64,000 nucleotides of DNA from Branchiostoma floridae (lineage: Eukaryota > Chordata > Leptocardii > Amphioxiformes > Branchiostomatidae): contig NC_049995.1 of NCBI RefSeq assembly GCF_000003815.2, forward strand, positions 9,699,370 to 9,763,369, read 5' to 3'. The stretch's first letter is position 1. Each line of letters opens with the position of its first letter. The translations under genes and the position numbers were made by a program. Below, piece by piece: positions 36,801 to 47,700 of the stretch. The notes beneath the pieces are model-generated. The model saw only the letters and a list, made by a program, of their open reading frames with translations. It was not told where the DNA came from and searched no databases.

Positions 36801-39800
36801 GGGGCTCTGTCGGGCACCAAAATACCCTGCGAGCCACAGGTGCCCCACAGGCCAACAAAGGATGCACGTTCGAAAGTGAAAAAAAAAAAAAAAACGGCCC
36901 GTGAACTGCCCGGCAAAACCCCACTATATTCCAATTTGGACCGTAGCTTTAACGGGAAATTTACCTGGAACAAAAAACTGTAAAAGATAAAAAATGATCT
37001 AATTATACGTTTTGTAAAGAAGATAGACCAAGGTGTGTTTTATCTTTTTTTATTTGTAAGTAACTAATTTCTTTATTTTCTTTTTTTTTCTAGATAATCC
37101 ATTGGCTGTATTTGAAATAAGCAAAACGTTCACATTTCAAGTTGTTCTTGAGACCATGTTGGCGGTGGACACCTTCTTTCTTGTCAGGCGAGTATAGTTA
37201 TTTCTTCTGTTTGCTAGCACTGTCAAATATGTCCATAGTGACTGCTCAAAGACAAAGAATTTAGCGAAAATGATCACAGTAGGCATGTGGCTTCTTTGGG
37301 AAGCGTTTCATGTGTTAATGTGAATGAAGGAAATAATCTATGCGATACCGCTGAAAAGGGGGTCACAATCGCCAAGTGGTCTTCTTGCAGATGTGATCAC
37401 TAGTTACCGTTTGACTAGGTATATGATTTTTTTTGCTGATGTGTTCTTTGCTGATGTGTTCTTCTATCTCCTCTCTTCTCCTTCTGTCACGCAATACAAC
37501 AGGCAACCACGCAATACTTGTCTATATTCAAATATACTTTTCTTAAAAATGGTCATTTTACTTGCTATTTTATTCCATTGCCATTTTATCAGAAAAAAAT
37601 GAACAAAAACAAATCGAAGTTGTCAAAAACAATTGCGCATGTTCAATTGTAGGCCAAAACGTTTAAAAGAATATGTTTAATCAGGTTAAACCTCGTCTAG
37701 TCTATTTCGAGCCATTAAAACATAATTAACATATGATTATGATATGCATAAATCAACTCATAACACAAATAACAGTTATCATTAATATTTATCTAGCGGG
37801 CTGCTGATGACATACCTCTTGCTCATACGATTGGAGGAGGGCATTGGAGACGGACATTCAATCAAATTTGGGATGCTGTACCTCGTAAGGTACATCAGGT
37901 AAGGTCTCCCTGTTCATGTCGTCATGATTCCTATTCATCATCTCTCTTACATAATCATCATAACCATCATCATCATCACCACAATAATTAGCATCATCAT
38001 CACCATTAGCATCACCATCACTATCGCCACCATTATCATCATCATTATTATCATCATCATCACCATCATCACCATTAGCATCGTCATCGTCATCATCACC
38101 ATCATCACCATTAGCATCATCATCATCACCATCACCATCATTATCATCACCACCATCATCATCACCATCATTATCATCACCACCATCATCACCATTAGCA
38201 TCATTACCACAATCACCATCACCATAATCACCATTGCACCATTGTTATCGTGCCATTGACTATATTTCCCTTTCTTTACGTCCAAGGCTAACTCCTGCAT
38301 TACTGTTTGTGATGATGGTGACGACTTGGATGCTTCCCGAGCTGTTTATGGGACCCCTGTGGCACTCAGGCCAGCCATGGGACACTTTTGAGAGCGGTTG
38401 CTGGGAGAACTGGTGGACGAACATCCTCTACATCAACAACATCGTCCATATTGACCATACCGTAAGGCTGACATTACTTACCATACCGTAAGACAGCAAG
38501 GGATCTGTCTAACCTCCATAAAGGCCTCTTTGGGGGGTCTTGTACTTTTTTTGTGCTAGTATGCTGGGTTTTTTTATTGTAATTTGTTCCAATTAACTAA
38601 ACTGATTTAAAATCGCAACACAGCACATAGTATTGCAGTAAAGGTATATATTGTAGGAATTTAGCAATCAAATAATAAAAACAAAGTTTTGGGTTGTTTT
38701 TCAACATTTTGAGTCGACTCGAGAGTGTCTAGTGGTTCACAGTAATTTTTTTTTACTTAAGTCTGAGAAGATGAACCGAATATGCGTAATATTATGCGTA
38801 AAAATGTCAATCTGAGTGCAGATTTTAGAATTGAAAATATTTGCAGTTAATTTCGATGCGAAAATTCTACAACTCCGACATTTCAAATGGTTCAGGCAAA
38901 GAATCCGCTACGGAGGCTACCGTTTTATGCCTATTCTCCAGTTACACATATTCAAACGGAGACGAGAAAGGATACCCATTTAGTCACGTTTGGGACCCAA
39001 ATCTTCTTGCCGCAGCGCCACCTACTGGCGAGATGTAGGCCCAGTCATTGTTGTCGCAAGAAAGGTACTAGGCGGTCTACCGTAACGTTAGAAGATAGAT
39101 TTCTTTGCAAACCATTATTATTTCTTGTATGTAGTGCATCGGCTGGCCTTGGTAACTTGGCTAACGATATGCAGTTCTTCATCATCGGTGTTCCCATAGT
39201 CTATGTTCTCTACAGGTGAGAGTTTAGTTAGTGTGGCACTCTTAACAGTTTATAAAACAGGAATTGGAAGTTCCTAACCGTAATGATAAATATGTATATG
39301 ACACACTATTGTCACGACAAAAAATAAAGTCATAAACAACCATTAAGTATTTTATCATGTTTGTAAATTACTGTTTTTGTTCATAGCCACGTGCTGATAC
39401 ATCTCTTGCGCATTACGGCGGCCATTTTGAATGTCCGAGGGTCATCCGGGATCATGCACCAAAACGAGGCTACATTTGTTGCATGATCACATTGTTATTA
39501 TGTTATATGAAAGAAAAATGATAACAATATTTTTTTCTGTTGTTCTATAGGTGTTGGTATGCTGGTCTTGCCATAAAACTGCTGCTCCTAGTCGCCAACT
39601 TCGTAGCCACAGCCGTGGTAGTAGCAGAGTATGACGTAAGGGCGGACTTTTTCCTAACAGAGTGAGTGTCCCACAATGGGCTATGTATATCAACCAATCT
39701 GTTGTTCAACCAATCTGCTGTTTAACCAATCTGTTGTTCAACCACCTGTTGTTCCTATGTATATCAACCAATCTGCTTTTTAGCATGAAAGTTCATCGGT

Positions 39801-42800
39801 GTTGGTAGAATACATTATGGAATTTGCTAAACTTTCTTTCCAACACGAATTAATATAAGGACTTACCCTAAATTTATGACCCCCTCCTGCAAAAGTGGCG
39901 TGTTCCTGACATCACTGCTGGAGATAGGGTCATTCTGTGAACGAGGTCGACGGAGTTGACCGAAAATTTAGGGTAAATCCCTATATCAATTCATGTTGGA
40001 AAGAAAGTTTAGCAAATTCCATAACAATCTGCTTTTCCTATGTATATCAACCAATCTGTTGTCACCTTCGCCAAAGGTAACAAGAATGCCTCTAGGGTTG
40101 ACATTTGTAAATTCGAGTTCTTCAGTGTGATGACTGTATCGTGTATGAATAATCACACACTCGTCTTTTACCATATTTTCTGTTCGCCAAGCGTACAGCA
40201 CAGACAAAAGCGGCACGATGATATTTACAAGCACTACTACATCAAGCCATGGTTCGCATCGATCCTTTAGTCGTCTCGCCCAGATAAATGAAGCCCAGCT
40301 GCATGCCGTCTAGAGGGATGCGTGCGGACATCAATTGTGACAAACGGATGATCTTGGTAAGCACGTGGCAGCGGTGTGGGGACAACTTTCTGCTCCGCTA
40401 GATTTTTTTATCTACTCTCTTCTTTGGGTAAGTTCAACTCCATTCGTTTGGAGTTAGGCCGTTAGGGTTAGCTTTAAAGTCATAGTTTTTATCGGGTTAA
40501 AGTTCGAGTAAAGGATAACCTCCACAGTGCGACCCCTTCTCACAAAACCCACTCCGACTTCTATTTGAAAACTACCACAAATCAGGTATACTGCAAGCTC
40601 CCAAGAAGTGCTGGAGCAAATATTCGGCATGGGTAGAAATTTGGCATGACACCGGAACGCATCTGCATTACGTCTTACTCGTATCATGTCATCCCTAATG
40701 TTTACTTGAAACTTGTACCGTACCGTGTACCGTATGTGCTTGAATACTTTCGTCATGTCGGAAAATCAGTAATTAACAAAGTTCTTTGTACAAAACCGAA
40801 GAATTATTGCAGAAGAAGTTTCGGTGAACTCGCCACGCTTGGTATCGTTTTTCTTACACTGCAGTGTGAGGAAGGACTGTTTAGCATTCATTTATCTATT
40901 GTTTCTTCTTCACTCTGCAGCTAGGTGTCGCTTCTGTGTGTGAAAAGTACAACCCTAACGTGACTGAAATTATATCCCAACAGAAAGGCTGCAGACCTGC
41001 TAAAACCCTTTGGCTGTGCACCGCTTGATTCTAACTATGTGTACCCGTTTTTGTAACGCTGTCCAGGGTTTGGTCTCCTTTGGATGGTGCACGGCTATAG
41101 CGAGCGCCCTTGCCGTGGTGTACGGGATGTACGGGGTGTACAACGGGACCGTCCTGTCCTACTCAGCCAACATGGTCTTCATGACTGTTCACCGAACGGT
41201 CTGGGCCATGGCGGTGGGTTGGATGGTAGTCGCCTGTCACCATGGATTTGGAGGTAATGACTTTTTTTGAGACCATTTGAGGATGTTTATTCTATCTAGA
41301 GAGCATTTTGTCTTTAGATAGACATGGATATTCTATGTAAACCAAAGCACACAAATTACCTTCAATTTTTTTCAAGATGAATAGCTGCATGCGGTTGATT
41401 CTTTCATTCATTTAACTATTTGAAATTGTCTTTAATGTACAAAATGCATGGGACATGACCGTGTAATTAAATGTAGCATGTGACTGAAGTCTAAACCCAC
41501 ATTTTGTATTACTCACTTTTGCTCTTTTGCTTTTGCGAAATATGTCTGCTTGGAATGCTTATAAATCAAACCAATCTAGATTAAGACTGCTGTGTATATT
41601 ATGGAAAATAATTAGAAATATATTTTTTTATCACATCAATAACCTTGTGGAACGAATTTCAAAATATTTACATTCTTTTTAACTTCTATCATTTGTACTG
41701 TAGGGATTGTCAACACTGTCCTATCCTGGAACTTTTGGATACCCCTTAGCCGTCTGACGTACTCCGCCTACCTGATACACCCCATCGTGATCTTCCTGAC
41801 CTACCACACTGCCGAGGCTACCCTACATCTAACCACATTGAACATGGTACGATAGTTATCTAACTCTGATGTTACATAACTATAGTTCATTTAAGACTTG
41901 GAATTGTGTATATGTACAAATAATCCTGTTTATATAACATGCGTTGCCAAAATTTACCTTTCTTTTGTGTAATAATAACAATCAATTTGCTTAATATATA
42001 TATTCTTTGATAGCTTTGAGAAAACCACATCATAAAACCACCTCGTTCGATTCGCTCACTCGGTGGATTTATTCGGTGGTTATCGCAAATGACTAGGCCT
42101 TATGGCACCACATAGTATTACATTAACCCTTTATGAACTAACAACATATTAGATAACGTTTACGTCTGCAACGAATATAGATGTAAAATAGTTGCTTGCG
42201 TTGTCGCCAACCATGGACTGTTCGTGTTCGTATTTTTGTGCATAAAGACTGAAGTTTACGTATTGAACGCATTGAAGAGTTGAACGTTGTCAAAATTTCG
42301 GTGAAAAAGGCTGACAGAGTCCAAATTCTTCCAATTCATATCTTTAATTCTAGTCCCCATTAATAATGGCATTTACGAATGTGTTCCTTTTGTGAGTAAA
42401 GACATACGTTTACGTAACAGGGTTCTCCCCAGAATTTTTTAGTATAGTGGAGGGGCTGGCAAAAATAACCCGCACCAACGCGCTGCGCTTTCATGAAAAT
42501 GGGTTCATTTTGCAATGACAGAGGGTGTCAAATACTACAAGTATAATATACTTTTGTTATTCCTTTGTTGTGAAGTGGCAAAACTACTATTGTTTTGATC
42601 ATTGCTCATTCACAAGTTTTTGCAGACAATGCTGACTGGAAAAGTGATGCCACTTGGTACAAAAATCTGTGAATTGTCATTAATCTTAGCAAAACTAACA
42701 AAGAAAATAGGGAAGAAACACACTAAATTTGAAAAATAGACTAAGTATAGTGGAGCTGGCTGAGAGTATAGTGGAGGGCCTCCCTTATTCCACTGTCTGG

Positions 42801-43117
42801 GGAGAACCCTGTGTAACGAACACTTAAAGGATTGAGAGTGAAACCAAATTCACGCTGGACAAGGCTAACAGTCCTACATCTTCCTAGTGTCTGTAACGTT
42901 AAGTTTTAGTTTTCATGAACTTTCACACTTTTTCGTATTTGTTTGCATATAGATTCACTTCTTTCTTGGCCATCTGGTGCTCTCGTATGGACTGTCCGTG
43001 CTAGTATTTGTGTCCGTGGAGCTCCCAACAATGAGTCTGATGAAGATAGCCACTAGCACTGGACACAGTGACCAAACCAACCAACCCCGCTCTTCAGATT
43101 ACAAAAGACTACCATGA
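27830..43117 (+). CDS. NRF-6-type acyltransferase-3 membrane protein, 16 exons
   Basis: Exons: 27830-28100, 28725-28888, 32130-32208, 32614-32710, 33164-33254, 35284-35341, 36424-36591, 37094-37187, 37797-37898, 38287-38461, 39135-39215, 39551-39661, 40204-40356, 41067-41253, 41704-41846, 42953-43117; about 712 aa. The N-terminus is a signal peptide (MKLLIGICLLLVAFRAVNA), then the NRF domain (CGKPPSGILTGNL, LGLCVPSSCTENDV), then a multi-pass acyltransferase-3 domain with GIRFLSLTWIVLGHTY (likely catalytic His), LAVDTFFLVSG, LANDMQFF, VHRTVWAMAVGW and PLSRLTYSAYLIHP. The family (C. elegans NRF-6/NDG-4) acts in lipid or drug transport; the substrate here is unknown. Intron 8 has a GC donor. Exon 11 is 81 nt where flanking phases require 80 (an extra A just before LANDMQF), and exon 13 has a frame change and stop after KPWF. 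Either this copy is newly inactivated or the assembly has errors. Confidence 0.88.
29361..29985 (-). mobile_element. LINE 3' fragment
   Basis: The minus strand encodes a reverse-transcriptase C-terminal tail (FFQRIVHIWNALPLNIRT, INTFKKAIL, CQCPSC) followed by a long A/T-rich 3' UTR. It lies in intron 2 of the NRF-6-like gene. Confidence 0.6.
29988..30240 (-). mobile_element. Second LINE C-terminal fragment
   Basis: The minus-strand reading YPHFRYLNSKEKFIFLTAFD resembles FPNFRYLNTAEKFIFLMQLD of the LINE at 20397-20880, so it is the same family. It directly abuts the LINE piece at 29361-29985. Confidence 0.6.
30456..31202 (-). CDS. CENP-B/Tigger-like DNA-binding protein without DDE domain
   Basis: An intact intronless 248-aa frame. 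The ATG at 31202 has a good context (ACGATGG). Residues about 1-60 are an HTH of the pogo/Psq type (LTLLQKIEVIRRSENG, RQLAADFGVGRTQIQRI). About 80-140 is a CENP-B/Tc5-type second HTH with the hallmark NGWLESFKKRHNI. An acidic tract, DTDDEEDDDEEEGG, follows, then a helical tail. The usual DDE endonuclease domain of Tigger transposases (about 200 aa) is absent. Beyond the stop, the next codons still read TLDTFFKKL, like the normal Tigger C-terminus, so this is an internally deleted Tigger-type gene. CENP-B has a similar plan of paired HTH domains plus acidic region. It sits antisense in intron 2 of the NRF-6-like gene. It may be a domesticated DNA-binding protein or merely a recent deletion derivative. 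Confidence 0.75.
   Translation of the reverse strand: MAKASTPKRHALTLLQKIEVIRRSENGKSSRQLAADFGVGRTQIQRIVKRKQEHLEDFENNAPTGKKRRTCNTGNEEINRLCWEFYRDTTTRLVTCSGPMLQEAARKFAKELGVTEFKASNGWLESFKKRHNIGRSTMVGQSAGVDKIVVGGLATCDTTGTDWNQPVSANLQQLHAEKEKDGDTDDEEDDDEEEGGLENFSMFMECIQKMKHFCLKEGFGEGLVLLHDLDDVSCETWNKRRAQAKQTT
33552..34731. mobile_element. Palindromic TAACG element split by a later insertion
   Basis: The left end TAACGCTAGTTCGCCTTTAT and right end GGATAATGGCGAAGTCGTGTTA-like text match the palindromic elements at 60071-60291 and 61590-61810 (221 bp each). Removing the inner 946-bp element and its TA duplication leaves 232 bp, close to the family length. It lies in intron 5 of the NRF-6-like gene. Confidence 0.7.
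33605..34550. mobile_element. 946-bp TIR element with TA target duplication
   Basis: The termini ACCCTATTCAGACCGGG and CCCGGTCTGAATAGGGT are inverted and flanked by TA on both sides, as for Tc1/mariner-like elements. It has G-rich and C-rich runs just inside each end and several TGACGTCAT-type motifs, but no transposase frame, so it is non-autonomous. Confidence 0.85.
34840..35235 (+). mobile_element. Fold-back retroposon A with 13-bp target duplication
   Basis: AACTTGAAAACTG flanks the element on both sides (34827-34839 and 35236-35248). The interior is a long imperfect palindrome: the left half (GGTTTCGGTGTCTATCAGAC...) is the inverse of the right half (...TAGACACCGAAACGTAAGC). It ends CCAACCTGATAATATTATTT. 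The long duplication points to retroposition rather than cut-and-paste. A hammerhead-like core, CTGAGGA, stem, GAAAC, lies at 35123-35152. Confidence 0.75.
35407..35731 (+). mobile_element. Fold-back retroposon B with 13-bp target duplication
   Basis: AATCGTCAATAAG flanks it (35394-35406 and 35732-35744). Same family, orientation and 3' end as copy A, and again built as an inverted dimer. Copies A and B lie on either side of the 58-nt exon 6 of the NRF-6-like gene. Confidence 0.75.
37936..38246. repeat. ATC/GAT trinucleotide microsatellite
   Basis: About 300 bp of imperfect CAT/CAC/ATT triplets in intron 9 of the NRF-6-like gene, ending about 40 bp before exon 10. Open frames here (poly-Ile or poly-Met) are repeat artefacts. 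Confidence 0.95.
39783..40024. mobile_element. Palindromic hairpin element
   Basis: Arms of nearly 60 bp (39815 onward, and ending 40024) are inverted copies: GGAATTTGCTAAACTTTCTT pairs with AAGAAAGTTTAGCAAATTCC. CAATCTGCTTTT occurs just before the element and again just after it, within a CCAATCTG-rich simple repeat, and may be the target duplication. It lies in intron 12 of the NRF-6-like gene. Confidence 0.7.
42418..42811. mobile_element. MITE with CAGGGTTCTCCCCAGA termini
   Basis: CAGGGTTCTCCCCAGA and its near reverse complement at the right end (TCTGGGGAGAACCCTG), with GTATAGTGGAGG just inside both ends. No coding capacity. It lies in intron 15 of the NRF-6-like gene. Confidence 0.8.
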
Positions 43118-43246
43118 AGATATAAGAAAAAAATATCCAGATTATGCAAATAACTTATGCAAATAACATTTTGTATATTATGCAAATAACTTATGCAAAT
43201 AATATCTTCATCTGCATAATTTATGTTTGGTTATGTACACATTTAG

Positions 43247-43252
43247 AATAAA
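43247..43252 (+). terminator. Poly(A) signal of the NRF-6-like gene
   Basis: AATAAA 130 bp after the TGA stop at 43115-43117. Confidence 0.6.
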
Positions 43253-43420
43253 AAGACATTACTATTAAGATACAGTTAACCGTTGTCCCGCTGAGAATGT
43301 TCTTGGATATTTAACCCCCCGAAGCTGGTTAAATATGATAATCAGATCAGTAAAACGTATTTGATATTTGACCCACATACATGCATCATATGATTATGTG
43401 CATCCCGTAAATATATGCAT

Positions 43421-43783
43421 CCCGTAAATATATAACAGGGGCCGCCCTAAGATGCCCCCTGCCCTAAGATGCCCGGATTTTTTGCTGATCCTGTTATGCA
43501 TAAATACAGCATGTTTGTTGCCACTGACTTTGCGCAGGACAAAATCGGAAGTTATGTTCACGAAAACGTCCTCAATGTTTGCCACTTGTAACTAGGAGGG
43601 TGAAGGGTTCATGAACCATATGAATGCATGCCTTATCCAAGTATGTTCTTTAGATGAATGTGTTAAAAATTCATTGATCAAAACTTGACCGCTCTCTGGC
43701 GACTAGTGATGGAGCGCATTGAGTTCGAGCGCGTAAAAAAGCGGGCATCTTAGGGCGGCCCCCGTTATATATGTATTTACGGG
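43421..43783. mobile_element. TIR element with CCCGTAAATA termini
   Basis: The left end CCCGTAAATATATAAC is followed by GGGGCCGCCCTAAGATGCCC; the right end is the inverse with a small indel, giving arms of about 33 bp. It is 363 bp with no coding. It lies between the NRF-6-like gene and the methyltransferase gene. Confidence 0.78.
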
Positions 43784-44763
43784 TTCAGTAGGACAAGAGT
43801 TTGAAGAGAATTATTCAGAGATTACAAATCTAGAAAAAGTTTGATGATGGGAAATTTGACTTTTGATTTCATTTTTTTTTTCTCAGTTCTGTTTGGTTCC
43901 TATTGCTTTAGTTTGATGGTATGCTAATTTGTTAATGATCGTAAAAGTGACCATATACATAATTTGTTTATGGCCGTGAAAATGATCAAATATATGTAAT
44001 TTGCAAATGACCGTAAAGATTACCATATATAATTTGTGAATGACTGTTAAGATGACCATACATATTTAATTAGTGAATAATCACAAAGCTGATGATATGA
44101 AAAAAAATATTAATAAATAATCACAATGATGATCATTGTTTTGGATGTAACTCCGTTTATTCTCTATTACATTATTTTTTTTTATTTACTACACCATTCC
44201 CAATGCAGGAGTATTTGTGAAAAACCCTAAACATGCATAAGTATATAGGAAATCGTGAACCACTGTCATTATCGCTGGCTTGTTAAGTAGGATGCCTCTA
44301 TGTTTATTGTTCTATATCTGAAATGTTGTCTAGTATCTTATACTTCAACAGTGTGTTCAATTAATTCAATAAAATCAAATTCGTTGCCAATCATAACATA
44401 ACATAACATAAAACTAATGAGAGAGTGTGAAGAAATAATACCTAACTTCTGTAAACAAGCTGTAACAAGCCAATCGGGGAATTTCCGTATAAGTTATACA
44501 TGTAGTGAGTGTAACTGATGCTTAAGATAGAATACGTAGAATTATATAATATACTGTTGAACATCACTATTTTTCTAACATCTACCTATCAGGTAATACA
44601 TGTTCTAGCCTTATCACAAAAGCTTCACATGATATAATAGAATACGGACAATATATAATACGTGTGCATATTTGTATTAATATACTGTTGAACATCACTA
44701 TTTTTCTTACAGCTACCTCTTAGATATTTCCCCTTCTCGGCCTTGTCAAAAGCTTCACAGTTT
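43784..44763. other. Intergenic stretch between convergent genes
   Basis: AT-rich with several short imperfect repeats (ATGACCGTAAA-type near 43920-44060; AATACGGA and CATCACTATTTTTCT repeated near 44540-44740). A minus-strand AATAAA at 44303-44308 could end the methyltransferase transcript. No gene seen. Confidence 0.5.
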
Positions 44764-47700
44764 TCAGCCACTTTTCTTGGCAGTGAACAGTAGGATCCCC
44801 TTAACGTCGGTTATCTTTGACTCTTCCCTCTCCGGAGATGGGTAGAAGAAAGTATTGAAGTCGGAGAAACCTGCGTCTTTGAAGGTCTGCACCACGAATT
44901 CCACTTCAATAGGAAGAAGCTTCGCTTTTACACCTCCTTCAGAAATGAAATATGAAATGTTTTCATATAATAATCACCAGGTGTATTTTGCCAGCCAGTA
45001 GGTGCCCAAATTATGAGTAATGAGGCTGTTAAACATGGTCGAGGCACCTCCTCGAGCACGGAACCCCCGTTTTACATGTACGTCCCTCCTGGAAGACGAT
45101 TTCGTGGAAAGCTCCTTGGTCGACTACAAACTGAGTCACGTTTGGGACGGCATTCTCGCTACTGCAGCGCCACCTACATCGGCTATAAGTAGCAGCAAGA
45201 ATCGTATCCACCCATTCTAACCCTGATTATGGTGTCTGTCAGATGCCTAAATGTTGGAAGAAAGTTCTCCCTGGTTGTGCCTGAAGGACCTTACTATATG
45301 TATAATTGCGAACCTGATGAAGTTATTTACGGAGGAAATGTTTTCGTTGAAGAGGTTTATCCGTCAAGTATAAATACAGTAAGTAGAAAACTGTTCAATC
45401 AGTGTCAGTGACACATTTCAATGCACAAACATATATCTCCAAATTTCGACCTACATGTGTTTGGAAGGAATTTTTATCCCTGTATGTATTGCTTACCGAT
45501 ATTGCAGAAGGTTGCCCCAATGTAAGTCGCAAAGACAATGGTCCCTCCTGGTTTCGAAAGAGTCGATATGTTTGCCACCGCTTTAGCATATGCTGCTCTG
45601 TGTGATAGAAAAATTATATTAAAAATATTTTTGTGTCAACTTATAACAGCCCTAATCAGCGTAAAACACAAGGGTCACAGGCATACGTTGTGCGGCAGCA
45701 GCTTGTTATATTACATTCAGTAAAACCTGTATCATATATGAAACAAATCTTGTACCTGTTACCACAAACGGGGAAAAAGAGTACTGTTTGGACATCTCTA
45801 GTTATGTATCTAAGACCAGTCCTGACAGTTCCTATTTTTACTAGGTGGGCTCTCTGTGTTAAGTTGTTTGCGTGTGTGTGCGTCGGTCTCCGTGTGTGTA
45901 CTTGTGTGTTTGTGTGTGTGTGTGTATGTCGTCTCTCTCTATCTCTCTGTGTCTGTGTATCACTTGCCTATCTGAGTGTGTGTTTTTGTGTGTGTGTATG
46001 TATGTGTTTGGGCGTGTGTGTGTGTGTGTGTGTGTGGAATCTGTGTCTTTGTAACATGTGTCTGTGTATCACTTGTCTATCTGAGTGTGTGCTTGTGTGT
46101 ATGTATGTGTTTGGGCGTATGTGTGTGTGTGGAATCTGTGTCATTGTAACATGTGTCTGTGTCTGTTTTCTGCATTATTCCGCCATGAGTATACTCGAAG
46201 AAGGTATGGATGGATTGTAATGATATGTTTAATATATGTGGATAGTTCTTTGTGAGACAGATGTCAATGTCAAAATTGGGCCTCCTTAGATGCTTCATAT
46301 TTAAAAAAATATCGTTTTTCTTATTGTCAACAGTCAACTTACCTATCTGGGCTGGCAGCCTCTACACAAAAAGCTGAGGTCACCACATCAAATGGTTCAA
46401 AGGTCAGAGGGTAAGTAGGGTTGGGTTGATGCACGTCGCAGTGCACTACCGCCTTGACCGCTTGGCGGAGCTTCTGTTCACGGTCCTCAATCTTTTCACT
46501 GTATAAGAAAAGAAAACTGGTATTACAAGAAAGATATAAACCTTTTGATTATTACATTATCATAAATTGTATTTTCGTCATCAAACTGGTTTAGGTTCAT
46601 CGACTGGTTTTGGTGCTTCTTTTAATCTCCGCTAGACGGAGCTTCTGCTACTGATCCTCAATCTTTAGCTGTGTAAATGTAAGTTCTTTAAGCACAAATT
46701 CTGTGTATAGATCTTATAAAATGCATGTTTGATACACACCTGCTTCCTTCTAGGTCTAGGTAGTATTGGAAGTAAGATGTCCAATCAAAGGCGTTTTTAT
46801 CCTTCTTAAGCCACTTCTCGAGCTCAGTCCTCGCATCCTGCATGATAAAAAACACATTATTTCAGAAAACGTTACAAATTGTTGAAGCTCGTAAAGATGT
46901 CGCATATTGTGACTTAGTGCCTAGAATAGGGACTATAGTACGGTCTCCATCAGAAGTATTGTCTTTCAAAAGTTGGTATTGAATTTTATGCAAACTGTTA
47001 CGGCTAATTCTACAATGATATTTACACCAATATAGAATGTTACGTTTTCGATTGCGCGTCTGTGTTTGTGTGTTTGCGTTTGTGTGAGTGTGTGTGTGTT
47101 TGCGTGTTTGTGTATGTCTGTGTGTGTGTGTGTGCCTGTGTGTTTGTGTGTGTGCGTGTGTGTGCGTGTGTTTGTGTGTGCGTGTGCGTGTGTCTTTGTG
47201 TGTGTGTGTGAGTGTGTGTGTGTTTATGTGTGTTTGTGTATGTGTGTGTGTGTGTATGTGTGTGTGTATATGTCTTTGTGTGTATTTGTGTGCATGTGTT
47301 TGTGTCTGTGTGTGTGTGTCTGTGTGTGTTGTGTATGCATGTGAGTGTGAGTCACAAAGTACACGAGTTACCTTGTCGTAATCGGAACACACGATCTCCG
47401 AGAAGAACTTGCTTGCGCTGATAACCTGGTAAAATGTAGAACCAGATCCGATGTCTATCAGACGACCACTATAGGACCCTGTAAAGTTAAAAGATAAAAG
47501 TAGTCCCATAGACGTTTTAAGGCCGTAGGCAGTGGGTTGTTGTTATCCACTGTGTCTAGAACATTGTATTGCAAGGCAGGGCCTAAGGCCACAGCAGGTA
47601 AATTTTATGGATGACATCCTCTGCAGACTGAAAAAATAGTGCGATAGGGCAAAAAAAACAAGATTAGTGGAAAACAAATGGCTACATTTGAAACAAGCAT

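Noticed and set aside
37924-38300. Long poly-Ile or poly-Met/Val frames
   Set aside because: Direct translation of an ATC/GAT microsatellite inside an intron.
45633-46220. A 195-residue Cys/Val-rich frame
   Set aside because: Mostly GT repeat in intron 4 of the methyltransferase gene.
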